Source: Bacteroidota bacterium (lineage in GTDB: Bacteria > Bacteroidota > Bacteroidia > Flavobacteriales > Flavobacteriaceae). From it: DNA of 64,000 nt. Positions 17,547 through 26,241 of the stretch are shown here, piece by piece. A model generated the notes under the pieces. That model did no database searches. It was not told the origin of the DNA and saw nothing but the letters and a program-made list of their open reading frames with translations. Positions within the stretch are counted from its first letter, which is position 1, and every line of letters starts with the position of its first letter. The stretch is taken from assembly GCA_024279425.1 (NCBI GenBank), contig JAJRRO010000046.1, forward strand, positions 1 to 64,000, read 5' to 3'. Both the position numbers and the translations under genes were made by a program.

Positions 17547-18116
17547 TTAGAATAATCTAGTAAACATTCCATTAAAAATGGCATAACCCATTGCAGATAA
17601 CAACCCTATAAAAAATATAAACACAGAAATAATGAGTAACCGTTGCTTCAATGCAATGATTTGCCCTAAAAAGTACAAGTCTTTAATCATCTCATCATAA
17701 GTGCTATTACCGCTATTCATTATCCTGTCAAATTCAGATTTAAACCCTTCAAGAGATTGTTTTGAAAAATTCTGCGCATATAATGATCCTCTGTAGTCAC
17801 TTGCTTTAAATTTTCTTCCAAAATATTTATGAGGCAACATACCTATCAAAGCAAATATCATTGATAGCATACTAAATAAAATTAATACACGCGCACTAAC
17901 ACCTATAATTGACTTATTAGATTCATCGGCTATAAACATGGCGCCCATTAAAAGTGAAATAATAATCGAATTTACAGTAAGAATGATACCAGATTTGTTA
18001 TCGATCATCTTCAAAATATTGTAATGGTTTCTAGATAAGGTCCGAAAAAGTGTTTGTACAGCTCTTATATCAAACTTGTTTAATTTTTCCTTGCCTTTAT
18101 CAATTTTAGTTTCCAT
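17547..18116 (-). CDS. Pycsar effector-like two-TM protein (PycTM / DUF5706 family), without a cyclase
   Basis: 189 aa. The N-terminal amphipathic part contains AVQTLFRTLSRNHYNILKMI then DNKSGIILTVNSIIIS, the most conserved stretch of the DUF5706 / PycTM family as I know it. Hydrophobic segments lie at about 45-62, 72-95 and 158-182. In Pycsar anti-phage systems such proteins respond to cCMP or cUMP from an adjacent cyclase and damage the inner membrane. No cyclase is adjacent here. The gene diverges from a TetR regulator and faces its palindromic operator about 70 bp away. Family assignment is fairly sure; defence function is inference. Confidence 0.75.
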   Translation of the reverse strand: METKIDKGKEKLNKFDIRAVQTLFRTLSRNHYNILKMIDNKSGIILTVNSIIISLLMGAMFIADESNKSIIGVSARVLILFSMLSMIFALIGMLPHKYFGRKFKASDYRGSLYAQNFSKQSLEGFKSEFDRIMNSGNSTYDEMIKDLYFLGQIIALKQRLLIISVFIFFIGLLSAMGYAIFNGMFTRLF

Positions 18117-18162
18117 AATGTGAAGTGTTAATTAGTAAATATTTTGAATAAAAGACTGCTTA

Positions 18163-18193
18163 TTTGTAAGATAAAGAATATTAATTATCTTTG
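18163..18193 (+). promoter_or_regulatory. Bacteroidota-type promoter of the tetR-efflux operon
   Basis: TTTG at 18163-18166, 19 bp, then TATCTTTG at 18186-18193, an exact fit to TTTG-N19-TAnnTTTG. The -7 element lies inside the left arm of the 36-bp palindrome, so a bound repressor would block it. The predicted transcript start is close to 18200, giving a leader of about 20 nt before the ATG at 18223. Confidence 0.75.
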
Positions 18194-18220
18194 TGAGTGA
18201 ATATTCACTCACAAAGATAA
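18185..18220. promoter_or_regulatory. 36-bp perfect palindrome, probable TetR operator with face-to-face -7 boxes
   Basis: TTATCTTTGTGAGTGAAT (18185-18202) is followed by its exact reverse complement (18203-18220). Because TATCTTTG is in each arm, a -7 element is presented to both strands. On the minus strand a TTG at 18239-18241 lies 19 bp away, completing a promoter towards the PycTM-like gene. The site ends 2 bp before the TetR ATG. A TetR-family dimer binding its own promoter is the standard arrangement. Confidence 0.85.
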
Positions 18221-18222
18221 GA

Positions 18223-18810
18223 ATGCAAACTAAAATAACAAGCAGACAGTTAGAAATCATTGATGCGACTGGTAAAATACTGACCGAATCAGGTGTAAAT
18301 GGTTTAACTATTAAGAATTTGGCAAAAGAAATGCAATTTTCTGAAAGTGCTATATATCGCCATTTTAACAGCAAGAATGAGATTATCATAGAAATGCTTC
18401 ATTATTTGGCCGAAACTTTAGATGATATATATATAGCCTCATACTCTCATGATGATAATCCAGAAGACAAATTACTTCAACTAATAAATGATAAGTTAGT
18501 GTTTTTCAAAGAGAATCCTCATTTTGCGGTGGTGGTTTTTTCTGACGGTTTACTTGAAGATAGTCTAAAAGCAAATGAAGCTATACACAGTATAATGATG
18601 ACAAAACAGAAACACTTAAGGCCCATTATAGCGGAAAATCAATCAGTTGATAATTTTACAAATGATTTGTCAGAAGAAGAAATAATACATCTATTAATGG
18701 GAGTTTTCCGCTTACAAATGTTTAAGTGGAGAATATCAGGTTTTGACTTTGACATTGTTGAAATCGGCAATAAACGACTAAAAAATATAATAACTCTAAT
18801 AAAAAAATAA
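18223..18810 (+). CDS. TetR/AcrR family transcriptional repressor
   Basis: 195 aa from ATG 18223 (MQTKITSRQ); a longer GTG frame from 18193 would run through the operator and is unlikely. The N-terminal HTH is clear: ATGKILTESGVNGLTIKNLA, then SESAIYRHFNSKNEII. The C-terminal ligand domain is helical and unremarkable. It is the first gene of an efflux operon, and the palindromic site at its 5' edge indicates autorepression. It probably also controls the divergent PycTM-like gene. The inducer is unknown, presumably a substrate of the pump. Confidence 0.9.
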   Translation: MQTKITSRQLEIIDATGKILTESGVNGLTIKNLAKEMQFSESAIYRHFNSKNEIIIEMLHYLAETLDDIYIASYSHDDNPEDKLLQLINDKLVFFKENPHFAVVVFSDGLLEDSLKANEAIHSIMMTKQKHLRPIIAENQSVDNFTNDLSEEEIIHLLMGVFRLQMFKWRISGFDFDIVEIGNKRLKNIITLIKK

Positions 18811-18815
18811 ATCAT

Positions 18816-19253
18816 ATGAAAATTATAAGGATATTTCAAATAGCTTTTGTAATACTATCAACTGTAGCATGTAATAACAATCAACAAAAGCAAACTGTAC
18901 AAGAAATAGATACCAAAACAGAATCCAGCATTTCCCTTAACAATGGAAACAAATGGCTGGTAAATAAGGAAATGACACCCTTTATCAAAGCATCTGAAGA
19001 ACTCTTAATGGAATACTTAACTGGAAATAATAATGACTTTAAGGGGTTAGCTAAAGTGTTAAAAGAAAATAATAATAAACTTATAACAAGTTGTACTATG
19101 AAGGGTAAATCGCATGATGAATTACATAAATGGTTGCACCCTCATCTCGAATTAGTTAAGGAACTTGAAACATCTAAATCACAAAAAAACACGAAAGAAA
19201 TTATAGAACAAATGAAGGTGTCGTTTCAGATGTTCAACACTTACTTTCAATGA
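18816..19253 (+). CDS. Lipoprotein of the efflux operon
   Basis: 145 aa. A lipoprotein signal ends in STVAC at residue 19. The mature part is helical and Lys/Glu-rich, with a conserved-looking segment SCTMKGKSHDELHKWLHPHL that holds Cys, Met and four His residues and could bind metal. It starts 5 bp after tetR. Similar small lipoproteins or periplasmic helical bundles accompany CzcB/RND operons in flavobacteria, by recollection. An accessory or metal-sensing role is inference. Confidence 0.65.
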   Translation: MKIIRIFQIAFVILSTVACNNNQQKQTVQEIDTKTESSISLNNGNKWLVNKEMTPFIKASEELLMEYLTGNNNDFKGLAKVLKENNNKLITSCTMKGKSHDELHKWLHPHLELVKELETSKSQKNTKEIIEQMKVSFQMFNTYFQ

Positions 19254-19291
19254 ATCTAAATGGATTTATGAAATAAAAAATTTACTCAGAT

Positions 19292-21595
19292 ATGTTAGTG
19301 AATATTCATAAACTTAATAAATCGGTCTTACTTATTCTATTTCTATGTCTTAGCAATTATGGACAAGCTCAAAATAAGACAGTAGTAATTATAAAAGATA
19401 ATAACACACCTTTTTTAGTTCAATTAGAAGACAAACTAAAAGAAGAACTCAACAATGTTCTTATAGCTCGTTATGATGTTAATTATATAGGTTTTTCTGG
19501 TGATGACAGCAGGGAACTTATTACTCAAAAAATAAATGATGTTTATGCCAATACCGAAGCAGATTTAATATTGGCATTAGGTTTTAATAGCAGCGCTGTT
19601 TTGCATCAATTAAAAAGCTATCCTATTCCTACTATAGCCACAATGGTCTTTGAAGATACTTTAAAAAAGGAATCCAATATTTCAAACTATACCTATACTG
19701 TTCCATATAAATCATTTAATGAGGTTGTAAGCTATTTTACAAAAATGTATAACCTTAAAAGTATTGGCGTTTTAGGAGACGATATCTTATTGAACGCTAA
19801 AAATGATGACTTAAAGAGCGCAAACGTTTCTTTAGAAAAACTCAATATTAGTAATAATGAGATTGCAAAACATATAGATGGTATTATTATACTCCCTCAA
19901 TTAGTCAAAAGCGATGAGACTGCTCGATCATTTATCGAAAAAGCAAATCAACAGCAAATCCCAACATTATCTGTTACCGATGACTATTTAAAATATAACT
20001 GTACTGTGGCTATTGATGACGATGCAATTCTAGTGTCGCTAATAAAGCAAACAGCATTAAATAGTCTGGCTATTTTTGAAGGCGTTAATCCATCAAAACT
20101 AAAAATAAAGAAAAATTCAGAGCCTTTTGATCTCATTCTAAATATGCAAGGGGTAAGAACGATACAAAAACTTCCTAATTGGGAATACCTTGAAAATATA
20201 ATTCTTACAAACGTTGATAAATTACAAAATGCAGAGCAATTAAACTTGATTCAATCCATTGCAATTGGATTGCAAGAAAAACTATCGTTAAAAAAATCAG
20301 GACTCACAGTAAAACAAGCAGAGCAAGATGTAAAACAAGCCAAAGGTAATTTAACACCTAATTTGTCTATAGGAGTAGAAGGTATTTTGTTAAGTGAAAA
20401 TTTGGTAGAAGCTTCTTTAGGGCAAAAGGGCGAACGCACCATCTCTGGAAATTTGAGTTTACAACAAGTATTATTTTCAGAACCAACACTTGCTAATATT
20501 ACCATTAACAAATTATTAAAGGAAAGAACCACGGAAGAAAACAGGCAAGAAATATTAGACGGTGTAGTTTCAGTTACGCAAGCATACATATCTGTTTTGC
20601 TTACCAAGGCAGATGTAACACTTCAAAATGAAAATCTTAATAAAACAAAAGCAAATTTAGCTGTTGCAAAAAGTAAAGAAAACTTAGGGGTTAACAAACA
20701 GTCTGATGTTAACCGTTGGTTAAGTGAGTTGAATATGAATAAAATTCAATTAAGTATTGCTCAGGCTAATTACAAAAAGTCCTTATACACTTTAAATCAA
20801 ACACTTAACCAACCTATAGCTACTAATTATGAATTACCAAATAATGTAAATCTTCAAGAAGTATTCAAGTTTCCTCAAGAGTTGCTTACTCCATATCTTA
20901 AAGACGAATTTTTGATAGAGAAACTGGCTGATTTTTATTTAAATGAAATGAAATATTATGCGCCTGAACTTCAACAAATTCATTTATCCGAACAGGTGGT
21001 AAATCGTAAGATAAAATCTAATAAAAGAACTTTTTTTTTACCTGAAGTTGTTGGTTTTGCAAGTGCTAATGATATTTTTTCACTAGAAGGAATCATTGCT
21101 AACCCACAATTTTCAGTAATGCCACCACCTCAAGATTTAACTTGGAGTGCTGGAGTAAAATTAAGCTTTCCAATATTAAATAAAAGATCAAGAACAACCA
21201 ATCTTGTGAAAGCAAAATTGGATAAAGAAATGATAGCATATTTTAAGAAAGAAACAGAAAATGTATTAGAGAAAAATATAAGATCGCAAGTTCAACAATT
21301 TAAAAGCTCTTTTATTTCTTATAGTTATTCGAAAAGAGCATCTATAGCAGCTAATAAAAACTATACCCAAGCAGAAGATGCTTATCAACAAGGGTTTATT
21401 TCTGTTACTGAATTATTAGAGGCACAAACAGCAAAATTTAATGCTAATTTATTGGTCTTTCAAACAAATTACAAAATGATATTAGACTATTTATTGTTAG
21501 AAAGATTAACAGGTAAAATACAACTTTTAGATACCGTAAAAGAACAAGAAGAATATCTTCTTAGACTACAACAATATCTATTAAAAGAAAAATAA
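19292..21595 (+). CDS. TolC-family outer-membrane efflux protein with N-terminal substrate-binding-like domain
   Basis: 767 aa, far longer than the 420-480 aa typical of TolC proteins. After a signal peptide (ending YGQAQ), residues about 27-300 resemble a periplasmic binding protein of the ABC substrate-binding (DUF534-like) type: VVIIKDNNTPFLVQLEDKL, LILALGFNSSAVLHQL, PTIATMVF, KSIGVLGDD, GIIILPQLV, PTLSVTDDYL. Residues about 330-760 are a TolC-like OEP repeat pair with coiled-coil helices (QAEQDVKQAKGNLTPNLSIG; YTQAEDAYQQGFISVTELLE). Followed 5 bp later by the RND adaptor. The fusion may place a ligand-sensing lobe on the periplasmic end of the exit duct. Confidence 0.85.
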   Translation: MLVNIHKLNKSVLLILFLCLSNYGQAQNKTVVIIKDNNTPFLVQLEDKLKEELNNVLIARYDVNYIGFSGDDSRELITQKINDVYANTEADLILALGFNSSAVLHQLKSYPIPTIATMVFEDTLKKESNISNYTYTVPYKSFNEVVSYFTKMYNLKSIGVLGDDILLNAKNDDLKSANVSLEKLNISNNEIAKHIDGIIILPQLVKSDETARSFIEKANQQQIPTLSVTDDYLKYNCTVAIDDDAILVSLIKQTALNSLAIFEGVNPSKLKIKKNSEPFDLILNMQGVRTIQKLPNWEYLENIILTNVDKLQNAEQLNLIQSIAIGLQEKLSLKKSGLTVKQAEQDVKQAKGNLTPNLSIGVEGILLSENLVEASLGQKGERTISGNLSLQQVLFSEPTLANITINKLLKERTTEENRQEILDGVVSVTQAYISVLLTKADVTLQNENLNKTKANLAVAKSKENLGVNKQSDVNRWLSELNMNKIQLSIAQANYKKSLYTLNQTLNQPIATNYELPNNVNLQEVFKFPQELLTPYLKDEFLIEKLADFYLNEMKYYAPELQQIHLSEQVVNRKIKSNKRTFFLPEVVGFASANDIFSLEGIIANPQFSVMPPPQDLTWSAGVKLSFPILNKRSRTTNLVKAKLDKEMIAYFKKETENVLEKNIRSQVQQFKSSFISYSYSKRASIAANKNYTQAEDAYQQGFISVTELLEAQTAKFNANLLVFQTNYKMILDYLLLERLTGKIQLLDTVKEQEEYLLRLQQYLLKEK

Positions 21596-21600
21596 AAATT

Positions 21601-22755
21601 ATGAAAAATAAATTAACCATACGGTTAGCCAGATATAGAGTTGTATTGGTGGTGGTCTTATTGCTATTTATAGGGTGCAAGGGCAAGGTAGAAGAAAAAG
21701 AAAGCATACGTCCAGTTTTTTATCAAAAAATCACTACTGATAGCGGAAACAATCAATTTACCATTCCGGGAGTAATTGTCTATGATAAAGAATCTAAACT
21801 AAGCTTTAAAGTTGGTGGAGTTATTACCAATGTTAACGTTGCTGTTGGACAAAAAGTAGCAAAAGGAAATGTTTTAGCCACTTTAGATGGAACAGATTAC
21901 TACGTTAATTTAACGAAGGCTAATGCCTCTTATGATGCGGCCGATGCTAATGTACTAAATGCAGAAGTACAGTTAGTTAATGCAAAGTCTAATTATCTAC
22001 GAATAGAAAAACTATATGTAAAAAGCCATACGTCCCTTAGTGAATTTGAAAAAGCAAAAGCACAATATGAAAATGCTAAAGGGGCACTGAAGGCAGCACA
22101 ATCTCAAGAAAAAGCCTCTAAAGCAAGTGTGAAATCAGCTCAAAATCAATTAAGTTACTCTCGCCTATTAGCACCCATTGATGGAACCGTATCACAAATT
22201 TTTATCGAGGACAATGAAATGATTGGAGCAGGTACGCCTGCAATGATATTAGCTTCAGATGATGTTTTTGAAGTAAAAGCCAGCGTTCCAGAAAGTTGGA
22301 TAAATCAATTAAAAGTAGGGCAAAAAGTTACTATAATAGTTGGTTCTCTTGGAGAAAAATTCAAAGGCTCATTAAAAGAAGTTTCTCCTGATGCACCCTC
22401 TAATACAGGCTATCCTGTGAAAATTGCTTTTATTGAGTCTACCTCAGTAATCAAATCTGGAATGTCTGTAAAAGTGTATATTCCTAATTTAAAAAGTAGT
22501 GAAAGTTCTCAGGTCATTATGGTCGATGTAGATTCAGTATCTAAAGATGAGAATGGTTTTTTTGTGTATGTTTTAATTGCTAATGAAGATGGCACATACA
22601 TATCAAAACTACGAAAAGTCGAAGTAGGAAACTTAACCAATAAAGGCTATATCATAACTAAAGGATTAAAAAGTAACGAGCTGATAGCTACAGCAGGAAT
22701 TAGATTTCTTTATGATGGGAAAATTGTAACCCTAAAAGAATCAACTTTTAAGTAA
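21601..22755 (+). CDS. RND efflux periplasmic adaptor (membrane fusion protein)
   Basis: 384 aa lipoprotein: signal ending LLFIGC, lipid anchor Cys at about residue 25. Then the adaptor order: lipoyl half-motif (KVGGVITNVNVAVGQKVAKG), a coiled-coil hairpin (about residues 100-180, Ala/Lys/Glu-rich), second lipoyl half (SRLLAPIDGTVSQIF), beta-barrel and membrane-proximal domains. It bridges the inner-membrane pump encoded next and the TolC-like protein encoded before. Substrate range cannot be predicted. Tight spacing on both sides supports one operon. Confidence 0.93.
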   Translation: MKNKLTIRLARYRVVLVVVLLLFIGCKGKVEEKESIRPVFYQKITTDSGNNQFTIPGVIVYDKESKLSFKVGGVITNVNVAVGQKVAKGNVLATLDGTDYYVNLTKANASYDAADANVLNAEVQLVNAKSNYLRIEKLYVKSHTSLSEFEKAKAQYENAKGALKAAQSQEKASKASVKSAQNQLSYSRLLAPIDGTVSQIFIEDNEMIGAGTPAMILASDDVFEVKASVPESWINQLKVGQKVTIIVGSLGEKFKGSLKEVSPDAPSNTGYPVKIAFIESTSVIKSGMSVKVYIPNLKSSESSQVIMVDVDSVSKDENGFFVYVLIANEDGTYISKLRKVEVGNLTNKGYIITKGLKSNELIATAGIRFLYDGKIVTLKESTFK

Positions 22756-22766
22756 ACATTGCTTTT

Positions 22767-25700
22767 ATGAACCTTACAAAACTAACACTAAATAACAATA
22801 GAATTGCCATTATTGCATTATCAATAATAGTCATAATAGGAGCAAAAAATTATTTTGACCTTTCCCAAGATAGTATGCCTCCTTATACCATTAGAAAAGC
22901 CTCTGTTATTACTCAATTTCCAGGAGCTAGCCCTTTACGTATTGAAGAGTTAATTACAGATGCCTTAGAGGAATCTATTCGAGAAATGGTAGAAGTAAAA
23001 TCTATTGAAAGTGAATCTCGCTCTGGACTGTCAGTAATTACCATTGATCTAAAAAATGAAGTAAGCAAAGATAAGTTGAGATCTATTTGGGATGAACTGC
23101 GTCAAAAAATGGATGATATTAAACCATTCTTACCAGAGGGAACTATCGGGCCTTATGTGAAAGATAAAGATATAGGAACTGTCTTTGGAGTTATTTTAGG
23201 AGTAACAAATGATGGTGTTGAGGAAAAAATAACAGAACATTATGCCAAAGAAATAAGGAGTGAATTATTACAGCTACCAGACGTAGCCAAAGTTTTATAT
23301 GGTGGTGTACAGGAAGAGAGAATATTTATAGAATTTGATGACCAGCAACTCTCAAGATATGGTCTTACCTCTAAACAAGTTAAAAATATTATTGGCTCAA
23401 CAAATATTCTTTTTTCAGGAGGCGAGGTAATCATTGGAAAAAGAAGGATATTGTTAGAACCTTCAGGTAATTATGAGACTATTGAAGATATAAAAAACAC
23501 CCTTATTCCTACAGCTACAGGAGAATCTCTTTTATTAGGAGACATTACCACTATTTATAGTGATTATATAGCACCAAAAGAAAAAATGGTAACAGTAAAT
23601 GGACAAAATGCCATTGCCCTTTATATTTCATTAAAAAAGGGTGCCAATATCGTAAATTTAGGAGAAGACATAAGCGAATTGATTCCTGAAATTAATAAAA
23701 ATATGCCTCTGGGAATTGAGCTAGTTAGAGCCGCCTCACAAGATCAGATTGTGAAAAAGCAAGTAAGCGGTTTTCTTGTTTCTTTGGTTCAAAGTATTCT
23801 TATTGTATTGGTAGTGATGTTATTTTTCCTGGGTTTTAGAACAGGTTCTTTAGTGGCGACTTTAATCCCCATTGTGATGATATTTTCTTTTTTCTTCATG
23901 TATTTAATGGGGATTGGTTTAAACAAAGTGTCACTAGCAGCTTTAATCATTTCTTTAGGACTACTTGTAGATAACGGAATTGTATTGGCAGAATCTATTC
24001 TTATACGTACAGAAAATGGCGAAAGTGTAAGAGATGCTGCCATTGACTCGTGTAGAATATTAATGATACCTCTACTTATATCTACTTTAACTACCTCAAG
24101 TGCCTTTCTTTCTTTTGCTTTAGCTGAAACTCCAATGGGTGAAATGGCTTCTCCATTATTTTATGTGGTTACTATTGCACTACTTAGTTCTTGGGTTTTG
24201 GCTTTTACTTTTATTCCATTATTAGCAATGGCAATAGTTAAGACCAAACAAAAGAATGAAAAGCATAAAAAAGGAAGGATGGACAAGGGAATGGAAAGAT
24301 TGAATTTATGGTATAACAAAGTGTTAGTTAAAGTACTCAAAAAACCCCTTGTTTTTTGTGGAGTTATTCTCGGATTATTTGTAATGTCTATCTTATCCAT
24401 TTCATTTTTACCTTTTAAATTAGTTCCAGATAGCGACAGAAATCTTGTAACAGTAGATGTTAAATTGCCATCAGGAACTCAAATTGAACTCACTAAAAAA
24501 GCAGTTAATGTTATAGAAAAATACATGCAAGATTCTCTTTTGATTGCTAATACAAAGCAACAACGTGGGATATTGGACTTCTCTTCTTATATAGGGGAAG
24601 GTCCTGAAGCCTATGATTTGGGTTATATGAAAGATGAAGCTAATTCTAATTATGCCCATTTATTACTCAATACTACAGGGGATTTTGACAATGAGTATGT
24701 TATAAAAAAATTGGATAACTTCTGTTTTGCCAATATGCCTGAAGCTGATATACGTGTAAATAGATTAAGTGGTGCTGGTGCAGCTGGAACCCCTGTTGAA
24801 ATTAGAATATCCGGGTCAGATAATGAAGAATTGGCAAAAATTGCAAACGCTTTAAAGCAACAAATGTACACACTGCCTGGAGCAAAAAATATAACGGATG
24901 ACTGGGGGCCAAAAACTAAAAAGGTTGTCATTCAAATAGATGAAAGTAAAGCCAAACGTGTTGGACTTAGTAATATGGATATTGCTAATGCCCTATATAC
25001 AGGGCTTACAGGCTTTAAGGTCGGAGACTTTAGAGAAGGCACAAAAAGTATTCCTATTGTACTTAAAGACCAACAAGAGGAAGAACATTCTATTGAAAGT
25101 ATTTCAGGGCTCAATATATTTTCTGCCCAAAGAAAGTTAAATGTATCGTTAGAGCAAGTAGCCAATATAAAAATGGGCTGGGAATTTTCCAATATACAAA
25201 GACGTAACCTTAAACGTACCATAACTGTTGGGTGTTATTTAAACTCTGGTTATACAGCAAAAGACATATTTATAGCTTTAGAACCTTGGTTGAAAGAACA
25301 ACAAGTAAACTGGAAAAGTGGTTACCAATATACCTTTGGTGGAGAGGATGAAGATACTAATGAAAATATGGGGGCCATATTTAAGTGGTTGCCTGTTTCC
25401 TTTTTTCTAATTATGTTCTTATTAGTATTACAATTTAATTCCATACGAAAGGCAGCCATTATTATAACTACTATCCCACTCGGTATTATAGGAGTTGTTA
25501 TTGGTTGGTATGTTGGAAATTCTTTTGTTAGTTTCTTTGGGATTCTCGGTGTAATTGCTTTGGCAGGAATTTTAATAAACGATTCTATTGTATTACTGGA
25601 TAGGATTGATGTAGAAGCAAAGGCTGATCCTTCAATTTCAAAACAAGATGCCATAATGCGGGCAGCAAATCATAAATTCAGACCTGTTATCTTAACAACC

Positions 25701-25895
25701 TTAACCACTTCATTAGGAATGTTTCCTTTACTGATAAGTGGAGGACTCCTCTGGGAACCTCTGGCTTTAGCCATTATCTTCGGTTTATTCTTTGCAACGG
25801 TTATTATTCTATTACTTGTACCTGTACTTTACAGACTTCTTTTTAAAGTCAATTTTAAAGACTACATTTTTGATCCATCTACTTTACATCACTAA
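22767..25895 (+). CDS. RND-family multidrug efflux permease (AcrB/HAE1-like)
   Basis: 1042 aa, the expected length. It has a TM1 helix at residues 10-30, two large periplasmic loops and twelve TM segments. The TM4 signature LGLLVDNGIVLAESI contains one of the proton-relay acids, though the paired DD of AcrB is here a single D followed by N. The second-half repeat reads GILINDSIVLLDRID. Porter-domain motifs such as FPGASPLRIEELITDALEE are clear. It imports H+ to drive drug or amphiphile export. Ends 3 bp before the K+ channel gene. Confidence 0.93.
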   Translation: MNLTKLTLNNNRIAIIALSIIVIIGAKNYFDLSQDSMPPYTIRKASVITQFPGASPLRIEELITDALEESIREMVEVKSIESESRSGLSVITIDLKNEVSKDKLRSIWDELRQKMDDIKPFLPEGTIGPYVKDKDIGTVFGVILGVTNDGVEEKITEHYAKEIRSELLQLPDVAKVLYGGVQEERIFIEFDDQQLSRYGLTSKQVKNIIGSTNILFSGGEVIIGKRRILLEPSGNYETIEDIKNTLIPTATGESLLLGDITTIYSDYIAPKEKMVTVNGQNAIALYISLKKGANIVNLGEDISELIPEINKNMPLGIELVRAASQDQIVKKQVSGFLVSLVQSILIVLVVMLFFLGFRTGSLVATLIPIVMIFSFFFMYLMGIGLNKVSLAALIISLGLLVDNGIVLAESILIRTENGESVRDAAIDSCRILMIPLLISTLTTSSAFLSFALAETPMGEMASPLFYVVTIALLSSWVLAFTFIPLLAMAIVKTKQKNEKHKKGRMDKGMERLNLWYNKVLVKVLKKPLVFCGVILGLFVMSILSISFLPFKLVPDSDRNLVTVDVKLPSGTQIELTKKAVNVIEKYMQDSLLIANTKQQRGILDFSSYIGEGPEAYDLGYMKDEANSNYAHLLLNTTGDFDNEYVIKKLDNFCFANMPEADIRVNRLSGAGAAGTPVEIRISGSDNEELAKIANALKQQMYTLPGAKNITDDWGPKTKKVVIQIDESKAKRVGLSNMDIANALYTGLTGFKVGDFREGTKSIPIVLKDQQEEEHSIESISGLNIFSAQRKLNVSLEQVANIKMGWEFSNIQRRNLKRTITVGCYLNSGYTAKDIFIALEPWLKEQQVNWKSGYQYTFGGEDEDTNENMGAIFKWLPVSFFLIMFLLVLQFNSIRKAAIIITTIPLGIIGVVIGWYVGNSFVSFFGILGVIALAGILINDSIVLLDRIDVEAKADPSISKQDAIMRAANHKFRPVILTTLTTSLGMFPLLISGGLLWEPLALAIIFGLFFATVIILLLVPVLYRLLFKVNFKDYIFDPSTLHH

Positions 25896-25898
25896 CAA

Positions 25899-26222
25899 AT
25901 GTCAAAATTTAATAACAAAAAAGAATTTATTTTTCCTAGAAGTCAGTTTTTAGTCATCACAATTGTTAGTGTAGTTTTACTAATAGTTGGCACTGTGTTT
26001 TATCATTTTATAGAAGAATTAAAATGGCTTGACGCACTCTACTTTTCGGTAATCACTCTTACTACAGTTGGATATGGTGATTTTTCACCGCAGACAGATA
26101 TTGGCAAACTGTTTACCATCTTTTATATCATTGGTGGTATTGGAATTATTTTTGGCTTTATGAATGCTTTTTATGAGAAAAGGATAGAGAAAATGAATCA
26201 ATTTAGAAAGAAAAATAAATAA
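25899..26222 (+). CDS. Two-TM potassium channel protein
   Basis: 107 aa. TM1 (FLVITIVSVVLLIVGTVFYHF), pore helix (WLDALYFSVITLTT) and the selectivity filter TVGYGDFSP, then TM2 (LFTIFYIIGGIGIIFGFMNAF) and a short charged tail. It is a minimal KcsA-like channel subunit without a regulatory RCK domain, so it must tetramerise. Encoded 3 bp after the RND pump, almost certainly co-transcribed. K+ flux could balance membrane potential during pump activity; this is inference. Confidence 0.9.
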   Translation: MSKFNNKKEFIFPRSQFLVITIVSVVLLIVGTVFYHFIEELKWLDALYFSVITLTTVGYGDFSPQTDIGKLFTIFYIIGGIGIIFGFMNAFYEKRIEKMNQFRKKNK

Positions 26223-26241
26223 CTACATTTTAATTACACCT

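Noticed and set aside
7661-18116. A complete Pycsar system made of the cyclase gene at 7.2-8.3 kb and the PycTM-like gene at 17.5 kb
   Set aside because: They are 10 kb apart, on opposite strands, with unrelated genes between; the cyclase is membrane-bound with NTTARIQ-type adenylate-cyclase features and is frameshifted. Known Pycsar pairs are adjacent.
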